From contig CM031562.1 of the NCBI GenBank assembly GCA_018466975.1, positions 1,736,001 to 1,800,000 of the forward strand: a DNA stretch of 64,000 bases. The letters are read 5' to 3'. The stretch's first letter is position 1; each line of letters opens with the position of its first letter. Origin of the DNA: Sparassis latifolia (lineage: Eukaryota; Basidiomycota; Agaricomycetes; Polyporales; Sparassidaceae). Under the pieces are notes generated by a model. The model made no database searches, was not told the DNA's origin, and was given only the letters and a program-made list of their open reading frames with translations. Positions 56,334 to 64,000 of this stretch are shown piece after piece. Position numbers and translations under genes: made by a program.

Positions 56334-57480
56334 TTAAAGATGAGTGATGCAACTTCCACCTGTTTTCAACTGGTCCCATTTCTCCCTAATACGTCCCAAG
56401 ACAGTGTTCCTGACTAGGGAATGCTGACCAACTACATACCCAGGGAATATATGCCTAAAACGGAATACAGACAGTGAGCAAAACACAGAAAAAAGCGCAA
56501 TAATAGTACCTGTTTCACCACAGGAAAAGAGCCTGCACGTGCGCCGTCTCATTGATATCGGCAAAAAGCTCCATCACACTGTTATAGAAGTGCTCCGAGT
56601 CCGTTACAATGCTGGTATGAGAGAACATGGAGGAAGATGTCAGGGCAAATCGAACCTAGAGTGACCACGAAAGCGAACGAGACACATTGAGTCCCTCGGG
56701 TTGGTTACATGTGGAGAGGACGTACTTGAGTCGCAATATACGCAATCGAAGCGAGAGTGACAGAAGTCATTCCATCGTTAGGAAGGGTGCTAGACCAAGT
56801 GGACGCATTCACCTGCTCGGCTGAGCTCCGGCGTGCAAAGACATGCTTGTATGCCTGCCCAAATGGATCGAATGTCAATCACAGCTATTGGATTCACGTT
56901 GAGAAAAAGAGCGAACCACTCACCAAGAGAAGTGGGAGGCTTCTAAAGAAGCCTTCCCATCGATTGTCGGAGTGATATACATAGCCAGAATATAGAAAAA
57001 GGGGCCAATTATCTTTACCATCAGTGACCGCGATATCTCCACCACGGAGCTTTTCGCGGATTCTACTTGCAGCCAATTTAATATTCTGACACCATGATGC
57101 TCATACACACGTACTCAACATTTGACCACTCCAGACCGGCTGGGCAAAGCAATGAGCCAGTCCGGTCATGTTGAAAACCGCGGTCTGCTTTCTTCCAAAG
57201 AGATGGCACCAATGAATGGTCCCCGTGGGCTATTTAGTCCAAAACAGCATCTTTTATGCGTCTCGTATCGTCGGACCTGGCGCTCGATATTCCCTTCTGT
57301 ATCTATGGAGTCCATCAAGGTCGATGATATAAAGTTTTCGACAACACATCTATGATGATGACTCACCAATGCAACTATGTCCCTTAAATCATTCGCTTCG
57401 CCCCCCACTATACGATCCTCCAAACCAGGAACAATGCACAGTAACGAGCGAAATGTACTATACTCTCGACGTTCTCTGCG
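56334..57480 (-). pseudogene. Broken DUF6698-like gene
   Basis: Blocks of a basidiomycete family I recall as DUF6698 occur in the right order on the minus strand: REYSTFRSLLCIVPGLEDRI (57364-57474), DRGFQHDRTGSLLCPAGLEW (57117-57186), IREKLRGGDIAVTDGKDNW with PLFLYSGYVYHSDNRW (56925-57077), QAYKHVFARRSSAEQ with TSVTLASIAYIATQ (56730-56853), and VRFALTSSSMFSHTSIVTDS with EHFYNSVMELFADINET (56518-56655). Here the family's W-W-N-R reads W-stop-N-R: a TGA at 56515-56517. After a normal intron the frame continues HIFPGYVVGQHSL and ends KTGGSCITHL. The link between the first two blocks also needs a frame change I could not settle. The role of the family is unknown. If the TGA is real, the product lacks its last 45 or so residues. 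Confidence 0.65.
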
Positions 57481-58463
57481 ACAACATGTATCAGGATCAG
57501 CAGGAAAAGATCGGCTGCGTGTACTTTGCTGTAAGTAGTTTATCTGGCTCTCCACTCAGCTGTCTTATGAGGAAATGACCGTTGTTCATCAGCATTTCCA
57601 CACTGCAAAAAGCATGAATTGTCCATCCAAAATGATGTCTATATTCGATCAGTGGATCGGCCAGACACCTAGAATTATGCAATTACGATTCCTGAGGTAT
57701 GAAGGAATCGTTCTTTATGGGATAGGGCTTCCGCCAACTTTTGGGGGACACACACTTTTTCCCCAAGGTGTGGGAATGACTTTTCAATACAATTTTGTAT
57801 GTGAGGGCTGCACCTAGTCCTGGGTTAGGTCTAGGGTTTAACTACAAACTTTGTAGTGCCTGTTCTTACTATCCTACAACTTGAGTACAGTCGGTCTTTC
57901 AAACTGATTGTAGTGAAAACCAATGTGACTTGCACAAATAGTACTCAATAGAAGTGCCACAGCAGCCACAGAGAACCAATGCATCATAGTCAGTGAAATT
58001 ATAGAAGCACATGCTAATTCCAACACATAAAAAGCAGTACCATTGAAATCCTTGAAGGAAATGCAGTGTAATGCTCTGTTAAACCAAGTAAATCTGAGTA
58101 AAACTGGCTGAGATATCTCAGTTTTGGATTAGAATGCTCAGTGTGAAGTGCAGAAAAACTGTATAAATGCCAGAAAAATTTGAGAGTGACTCTAAAACGA
58201 ACATGAACATGTTAGATAGGGCGCCTTATTTTTTACATGCAGTGCACATTGAAGAAAGAAGCAGAAATGAGAGAATATTGAGAAATTGGATTGTAGCACT
58301 CCAGCATGTGATCATGATGTTTTGAGAGTAGCACCGTCAGATTTAGCTTGAAAATGCGGTCAGAATGCCTACCAGGTTCATCCAAATCCGAGCAGAATTG
58401 AGTGAACTACAAGCCTGGCAAGTTTGGCTACAAGTGTGGTAACAAGTGCTTGGAGCCGGTAGT
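57481..58463. other. AT-rich gene-poor stretch
   Basis: No gene seen. It may include the 5' end of the DUF6698 relic up to about 57,680. At 57821-57840 there is a telomere-like run (GGGTTAGG then CTAGGGTTT), too short to call an interstitial telomere. Past 57,850 the sequence is unique AT-rich DNA. Confidence 0.45.
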
Positions 58464-58564
58464 GTCACGTGCCGCCGGAGTCACGTTTTGCGCCGTATGA
58501 AACGTTAAGCGCTCTAGGCTTAACCTTCCATACGGCGGGAAACGTGACCTGCCGGGCATGTGAC
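58464..58564. repeat. GC-rich 101-bp inverted repeat (hairpin)
   Basis: Arms of about 47 nt with few mismatches: left begins GTCACGTGCCGCCGGAGTCA, right ends CATGTGAC; inner parts GCCGTATGAAACGTTAAGC and GCTTAACCTTCCATACGGC pair with a short loop (about 58511-58516, CTCTAG). The island is much richer in GC than its surroundings. Could be a very short foldback element or an expressed hairpin; nothing in it codes. Confidence 0.8.
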
Positions 58565-58639
58565 GTGCACATGCTTGTGGCTGAAGACAAACATGCAGAA
58601 TAAAATGCAGAAAAATCGCAGAAATACCAGGAAACTTAT

Positions 58640-59060
58640 GGCATGACCCTTTCATGACATTAGACTTGTAGAAATAACTAGACAATGTTGTAAATCATTG
58701 TAAAGTCCTTACAAATCCATACTAGATGGCATATTAGAATATTGTAAGGCCTTACAAACCAATACTAAAGGGTGTAATAGAATTCAAAAAATGGTATAAT
58801 AAAGCATTGAAGCAGGGTTACTAAACACTACTAGACATACTAGGAGTCAATACAACACTTTGTAGGCTATTGTAAGCATCTTACAAAGTGACACTAGATG
58901 ACATATCTCACTATTGTAGGATCATTATAAACATGTTCACTAGGACACTTACAAGAGATTACTAGAGACTATTGAAGGTTACTGAAGATTCTTACAAAGT
59001 GATGCCAGGTAACATTTCCGACTATTGTAAGTTCATTACAAACTGATACTATAGGATCTA
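58640..59060 (+). repeat. Degenerate repeats built on TTGTAAG...CTTACAAA
   Basis: Several loose copies of a unit with a short inverted pair (ATTGTAA followed within 10 bases by TTACAAA) and the tail ATACTAGATGRCATAT: near 58690, 58745, 58878, 58990 and 59023. Spacing is irregular (about 35-130 bp). Not coding. Confidence 0.55.
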
Positions 59061-59283
59061 TCAGGAGCCAGTATTATAGGGTGTTGTTGACTTGCTGAAC
59101 ATTACTAGACAATATACCAAGAGTCAGTAGGCGACTTTGTACACTATTTAATAGTATGGCCCTTATCAACCCACACAACTTATCAATATATATTGGGACA
59201 TTGTAGGACACTTAGCACACATTATTAAATGGCACACTAGGAGTTAGTAGAGAATACAATAACAATTTCTTGTATACATTGTT

Positions 59284-59475
59284 ACAGGCACATCTGTAAC
59301 AGTTTCCAGTGTCATTTTTTGTAGTGATTCTTATAGGCACATTTGTAACAGTTTCTAGTTTCATTTTTTGTAGTGGTTTGTATAGGCATGTTGTTCACAT
59401 TTCTTGTAGTAATTCTTGTAGGCGCATTTGTAACAGTTTCTAGGGTCATTTTTTGTAGTGATTCTTATGTATTAA
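59284..59475 (+). repeat. Tandem repeat, unit about 49 bp
   Basis: The unit GGCACATTTGTAACAGTTTC followed by TAG-TTTCATTTTTTGTAGTGATTCTTATA occurs at about 59287, 59336 and 59421, with a shortened copy between the last two. The first step is exactly 49 bp. Not coding. Confidence 0.75.
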
Positions 59476-59540
59476 GAATCAGTAGATGAATTGGTAAACC
59501 ACTATAAGGCTCTTTAATCCTTGTAAAATGAATATTAATA

Positions 59541-60400
59541 ACTTTTTAGTCATGTTTTTATATAGATTATATAAAATGACATAGTAATATCATTTTGAAG
59601 CCATTTTCCAGCTGAATCTTTTAAAATGCATCCTAGCCACTTTTTAGTAATGTTTTTATATATTTTTCGGAAAACAACATAGTAATATCATTTTGAAGCT
59701 ATATTTCAGCTGAATCTTTTGAAATGCATACTAGCCACTTTTTAGTAATGTTTTTGTATACTTTTTGCAAAATGATAAAGTAATATCATTTTGAAGCTAT
59801 TTTTCAGCTCAGTCTTTTAAAATGCATACTAGTCACTTTATAGTAATGTTTTTGTATACTTTTTGCAAAATGACATAGTAATATCATTTTGAAGCGATTT
59901 TTCAGCTCAGTCTTTTAAAATGCATACTAGTCACTTTTTAGTGATGTTTTTATATACTTTTTGCAAAATGACATAGTAATATCATTTAAAAGCCATTTTT
60001 CAGCTCAGTCTTTTAGAATTCATACCAGTAACTTTTTAGTCATGTTTTTGTACACTTTTTGCAAAACAACATAGTAACATCATTTAAAGCCATTTTTCAG
60101 CCAAGTCTTTGAGAATGCATAGTAGTCACTTTTTAGTAATGTCTTTATAAAGATTTTATAAATTAATATAGTAGCATCATTTTGAAGCCATTTTTCAACT
60201 GAGTCTTTTTGAATGCATACTAGTTACTTTTAAGTAAGGTTTTTGTATACTTTTTGCAAAACAACATAGTAGGATCATTTTAAAGCAATTTTGAAAGTCA
60301 TTTTTAGGAGAGGTGTACTAACAATTTTTAGTAACATTCTTATATAGTTTTGATAAAAGAACAGAGTGATATCATTTTAAAGTCATGTTTTAAACAATTC
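59541..60400 (+). repeat. Minisatellite, nine copies of a 97-98 bp unit
   Basis: The landmark ACTTTTTAGTAATGTTTTTR starts at 59541, 59639, 59737, 59835, 59933, 60031, 60128, 60226 and about 60322, so the step is 98 bp six or seven times and 96-97 otherwise. Each unit also has a GACATAGTAATATCATTTTGAAG piece, a TTTTTCAGCTSAGTCTTTT piece and AATGCATACTAGTCACT. Copies drift towards the right end. No open frame runs through it; very AT-rich. Confidence 0.92.
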
Positions 60401-62027
60401 TACTCTGAGATGCCTAATTAGACAGTGACAAATAAATTATTATCTACATTATACTAAATTATCAACTGATATTAAATTGTATGAAAAAAAGTTGGTAGGT
60501 GACATAGTAGATGTATAAAATCATGTGATAGTATAACATATTATTTTTATAAAGTGTGTCTCATACTCTAATATACTATTATAAGATTTTTATAAACTAC
60601 AATCAGATGACATCTTATAAGTAAGTCAAGAGTGTAATATTGTTAGAAGCTCACTATATATTACTAAGCAATATACCAGTTATTGAATAACATTATAGAC
60701 CATTAAAATCCTCTCATTTAAAAAGCACTAGCATTTTCTTGTAACTTTTTTATATAGACATATAGATGACATGCTAACCTATTGCAGAACTGTTACTAAA
60801 TATTTCTAAGTGAAATATTAGACAAATAGCATACCAAAACATTGTAATGCAGTTGTTAATGATACCTGGAGTATCTAAATAATATTATAAGTGATTCTAA
60901 TACTTTATTTCTTTTTAGTATCTGTATAAAATGAATTTTTACATAAATGTAGTTGAAATAAAAACAGAGTTTCAGAGCTTCAAAAAATTATACACTACAA
61001 GAAAGACTTGAGTTCTTTACACTTATTAGTATAGCATCAAATGTTAGTAGATTTTTGCCCAAAGTGACTGTTTTAAGTGAATACAAATGGTGAAACCTTT
61101 AAATAGATACTGAATAAAAATGCAACATGCAATGCAATGCAATGGACCACTCTTCACAAGTAATCAACTATTAAGGAGTAATACAAAATAATTAATGCAT
61201 GTGAGAACAATTAGATAATAAGAGCAACGCAGGAACACAGAACCTCAGGAATCGTTCCTGCCATGCAAAGCAATGGCCCACTCCCCACAAGTATATGGTG
61301 AGCAAGACAGCCATCTCAAATGCGAACGAACAACCTACGCCTTCTTCTCAGGTAATAGCCTCCTCCCCCCCTTGCCTGAGCGCTTTGCATTTCACATCGT
61401 CCTGAAGCACAAGGCGTGGAATTGCTGGATGATTCAACAATGAACAAATGTCGACAATCGAGCCAAAATGCGCACTACAAGTAGCAGAATCGGTCGGCAG
61501 GCAATATAAGTTGAAGCGAGCTGAGTCTGAGCGAGTCGGACTGAGTCTGAGTGAGTCGCAGCATCGCTTGACTCTGACTCATTGATGAGAAGATGACTCA
61601 ATAGCGGAAAGCTGACTGACGGCAGAGGGGCTATATAACCCGCATCAATATCACTCAACATGACGTCTTGTAACCTCGGTCTTGCCTGTCGCACCTGAGT
61701 CGAAAGAGAGTACCTTCGAGCCAAAGTCATCACAATATGCCTCGTCAAGTCCGAAGGGTACGTACGCATCACCAGTCCTATCTGCAAGACATACGTTCCT
61801 CCGGCCAAAATATTCTGCAATTGGAATACCATTATGGTGGACTCCACGTGTGAAGATGGTACGTAGATCATCGTCAGCCCTTTAAACTGCATGAGCTCAT
61901 GCATTGACCCACCTCCCTGTTCCTCTGAAGGCCTGTGAACAATGACGGTGAACGCGTGGCACCATCCGACCTGCGTTTACACCGCCTCTCTCATCATTTC
62001 TTCGGGCCATGCTGCCTTTGCCCTCTG
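60401..62027. other. AT-rich stretch running into the Cys-rich gene's upstream region
   Basis: Up to about 61,200 the DNA is AT-rich without genes. Around 61,130-61,310 a segment GCAATGCAATGGACCACTCTTC has a second, diverged copy (GCAAAGCAATGGCCCACTCC at about 61265). From 61,300 GC content rises. Exon-like pieces on the plus strand before 62028 (for example ICKTYVPPAKIFCNWNTIMV at about 61780) may be a 5' part of the next gene. A 156-residue minus-strand frame at 61434-61904 mostly mirrors the repeats and is not called. Confidence 0.4.
61521..61600. promoter_or_regulatory. 20-bp tandem duplication with two TGACTCA sites
   Basis: Two 20-bp copies of CTGAGTCTGAGYGAGTCGSA (61521-61540 and 61541-61560) are followed by two exact Gcn4/AP-1 type sites TGACTCA at 61575-61581 and 61594-61600, 19 bp apart. 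It lies about 430-500 bp upstream of the Cys-rich gene start. Function inferred from motif only. Confidence 0.4.
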
Positions 62028-62774
62028 ATGACTGACAGTCCCCCTGTTTTCACCGAAGCTGCTATTTTCGTCGCACAATTGAATCGCTATGCCGGCCAGT
62101 ATGTGGCGAAATGCTCGCGAGGCATATGTGGCTACCAAGGTGAGTCTGTTATCACTCGAACGTTGGCAAGAATTTGCGCTCACCTGCTAATGGGAATGCC
62201 TTCAGTCTGCCTGGAACATTTCTATGATAAGAATGGGCTGTACATAAGGCGACACCAAGCTCGTGGTCAGTAACCCCTCGGACCTTTGATCACTTCTGAT
62301 GACGCTGATGTTATTCTCAGGACCCGGTGAACCAGCTCCACTGAACGTTCTTCACATCTCCGAGATAGACAGGACAGGTGTGCACCTTTATACTGGGATT
62401 TGACTCAAAGATTGTCCTATGAAGGGGCACGCCCTCTCCGCAGGCCGCTGAAGAGGTCATACGCTCTTGCAGGTGCGGTTCCTTTCTCCAGTACAATGCT
62501 ATAAGCATACTCACTGCGACTGACAGATCTGAACAAACTCACGATTCCTTTGCGCACCTCGCCTAGCAGCAAACTCGCATGGCTTGACGCGCCCATATGC
62601 CCTGGGCTGATGGAGAACGAATTCTGCAACTTGTTCCTTCAGTGTGCTGCATGCAAGCTCATAAGCACGCGATGTACATTTGACGCGCACTACTGTCGGA
62701 GCACGGGTAGCATGGAGAGCGAAGGTGATGGTTCAGCAACAGAGATCATAGATCTCCCCACGGATGATGGCTAG
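62028..62774 (+). CDS. Small cysteine-rich protein with C2HC-like end
   Basis: Unnamed; it resembles a multi-copy basidiomycete family I remember only vaguely. Exon 1 (62028-62139) begins MTDSPPVFTEAAIFVAQLNR and ends KCSRGICGYQ at a GTGAGT donor. Exon 2 (62216-62265) gives VCLEHFYDKNGLYIRRHQAR, exon 3 from 62321 gives GPGEPAPLNVLHISEIDRT. A piece PLKRSYALA then leads across GTGCGG...CAG into DLNKLTIPLRTSPSSKLAWL DAPICPGL, ending with CAACKLISTRCTFDAHYC, a C-x2-C-x10-H-x2-C possible zinc site, and the acidic tail IIDLPTDDG. The join between exon 3 and PLKRSYALA did not resolve cleanly (one base off with the best sites), so a small extra exon or a defect is possible. About 180-200 residues. 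Confidence 0.5.
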
Positions 62775-63843
62775 CCCGGAATCCACATAGACAATGTGAT
62801 ACTATAAAGCAATATATCGGGCCAAGGCAGTTTGAGGGCAATCAACACAATCGCCATATGGAATGCCGCCTGTTGCGAATCTAAAGGGGAAATGTGATCA
62901 ATCCAACTAAAAAAATTAAGACTTGAGCGAGAGTTCCGAGTATGAATGAATGTGGTGTAACATCAGGGTAAAAAGTGCTTGTCCCAGCAATGAGAAGCGA
63001 ATCATTGACTCACTAACGACAATACTTAAGTAGCTGTAACCAAAAGCAGCTGACGGCCCAGTTCATACAAAGTCCACTACATGAGTTTATCGCATTGAGG
63101 AACTCATCGCTGACTCCCTGAGCCAGTGGTCTGCGAGAAGAGTCTCATACAGTTAGATTATATGACAGTCTATGAACAGGACATGCCTACCACAGCGAGC
63201 AAGTGTCTAATTCCCACAACACATCGACAAAAACCGAACTACTCCCAGTCTGAGAACCATTCGACAGAGTTCACGCAGCCGACTTGGGTGAAAACCCATA
63301 CTATGCCTGCAGTGAGCAAGCACAGCGGGTCCATCGGAAAACTGAACTATGCCTGCAGTGAGCGAGCACAGCGTATGTCGGACCAGAACATGCCTGCAGT
63401 GAGCAAGCATGGCTGGAGGAAGAAGGCCAGTGAGCAGAGGCAGGTCTGTGAGTGACGGTAAAGAAAAACATGAATCCCAGTGCCAGCTGAGCAGTAAGCG
63501 GGCCTGGGGTCCACTGGGCGGGCATGTTTTGAATATGTTCCAGCCAAGTCACCTGACATAGTCATAACTGGAAATTCCAGTGGGTCTATACGACCTCACG
63601 TTCAGTCACGCATCACAGGGCTCGTGAACTGAACTAGCTTAAGGGTTTGTAGCATGTCATGGGTGTCTGTGAACTGGAAGCGAAAGAGGATGTCACCAGC
63701 GCTCATAGCAAGGCATGGCGGACGGTCGGCAGGCGCCTCTGAACTGAACTTGAGTCACAGGTCACTCCTACCCTAAGTATGAACTGTGAACTGAGGAAGA
63801 AAACATGTCACAGGTCACAGGCCGTGAACCTAAGTTCATTTCA
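62775..63843. other. Gene-poor stretch with short repeats
   Basis: No supported gene. It holds the ATGCCTGCAGTGAGC repeats described separately, a TGACTCA at 63006-63012, and several scattered copies of GTGAACTG/CACAGGTCAC words between 63,590 and 63,830. Confidence 0.45.
63303..63413 (+). repeat. Three copies of ATGCCTGCAGTGAGCAAGCA, 41-46 bp apart
   Basis: Copies start at 63303, 63349 and 63390; a worn fourth copy (ATGCCTACCACAGCGAGCAAG) starts at 63183. The copies include CAGCG after AGCA. The steps, 46 and 41 bp, are not multiples of three, so this is not a coding repeat. Confidence 0.75.
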
Positions 63844-64000
63844 CTATAGTATCCTATCGCCAGAAGGGGTTTCCGAAGCCTTGCAGTGGCGACATACTCG
63901 GCGACTGCTCACACTAGACGAACTCTCATCTGCAACTTTCATCCCCTCGGCGATCTGAGAATAAAGACTTGCCAGTGCGTCACGGTCTCCATCGGATAGC
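63844..64000 (-). CDS. Partial gene at right edge, hypothetical
   Basis: A minus-strand frame enters from the right edge and ends at TAG 63844-63846, giving 51 open codons: LSDGDRDALASLYSQIAEGM, then a Ser-rich piece and VCRHCKASETPSGDRIL. The CxxC pair could bind metal. No family recognised and no splice site needed within the visible part. It may be only a chance frame, but amino acid make-up is protein-like and the surrounding DNA is GC-richer than the block to the left. Confidence 0.35.
   Translation of the reverse strand, partial: LSDGDRDALASLYSQIAEGMKVADESSSSVSSRRVCRHCKASETPSGDRIL

Noticed and set aside
57821..57840. Interstitial telomere-like GGGTTAGG ... CTAGGGTTT
   Set aside because: Only about two degenerate units; a match of this size is expected by chance.
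61434..61904. 156-residue minus-strand ORF
   Set aside because: It runs over the 20-bp tandem duplication and the exon-like pieces of the opposite strand, with no recognisable domain.
1..64000. tRNA, rRNA, CRISPR array or secondary-metabolite cluster
   Set aside because: I looked for B-box-like GGTTCGANTCC words, repeat-spacer patterns and clustered pathway enzymes and saw none; a covariance search was not possible.

Overview
The window reads as nuclear DNA of a filamentous basidiomycete (Agaricomycetes, possibly a polypore). The genes are compact and split by many introns of about 50-65 nt with GTRNGT donors, CTNAY-like branch sites and NAG acceptors. They include families typical of this group: a Zn2Cys6 factor of the basidiomycete type, a DUF6534 membrane protein and a DUF6698-like relic. 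Exon joins below were worked out by eye from splice signals, reading frame and remembered family sequences; no alignment was run.

Layout. Positions 1 to about 53,250 are gene-dense housekeeping DNA. In order: a gene cut by the left edge; a Zn2Cys6 transcription factor (-) back to back with VMA12 (+); LEO1 (+) converging on an ataxin-10/CTR86 homologue (-); a coiled-coil protein (-); a CUE/CCCH/SMR protein (-); SNX41/ATG20 (-); a long acidic protein (-); BFR2 (+) converging on POL3 (-); VMS1 (+); a DUF6534 membrane protein (-); SEC53 (+); ERG7 (-); an ARP9-like gene (+); RPL30 (-); MET5 (+); AGX1 (-); dynein intermediate chain PAC11 (-); SEN2 (+); THP3 (-). Many neighbours share short divergent promoters: TF/VMA12 97 bp, PAC11/SEN2 111 bp, ERG7/ARP9 170 bp, RPL30/MET5 264 bp, POL3/VMS1 289 bp. 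Others converge, LEO1 and CTR86 with only 39 bp between stop codons.

From about 53.3 kb to the right edge the DNA changes to an AT-rich, repeat-rich, gene-poor block. It holds a 282-bp foldback element with CACTG termini and a GGA target duplication, a degenerate 200-bp direct repeat, a dead DUF6698-like gene with a premature stop, a 101-bp GC-rich hairpin, several tandem arrays (most regular is a 97-98 bp unit in nine copies), a small cysteine-rich multi-exon gene and a partial gene at the right edge.

The genes do not form one pathway or cluster. They cover transcription elongation and remodelling (LEO1, ARP9), replication (POL3), RNA and ribosome work (BFR2, SEN2, THP3, RPL30, VMS1, the SMR protein), membrane traffic and V-ATPase assembly (SNX41, VMA12), sterol, mannose, sulfite and glyoxylate metabolism (ERG7, SEC53, MET5, AGX1) and motor transport (PAC11). 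I found no tRNA, rRNA, CRISPR array or biosynthetic cluster. The observations most worth checking are the 7-nt microexon in MET5, the one-base frame break in the ARP9-like gene, the DUF6698 nonsense codon, the CACTA-like foldback element and the 98-bp array.
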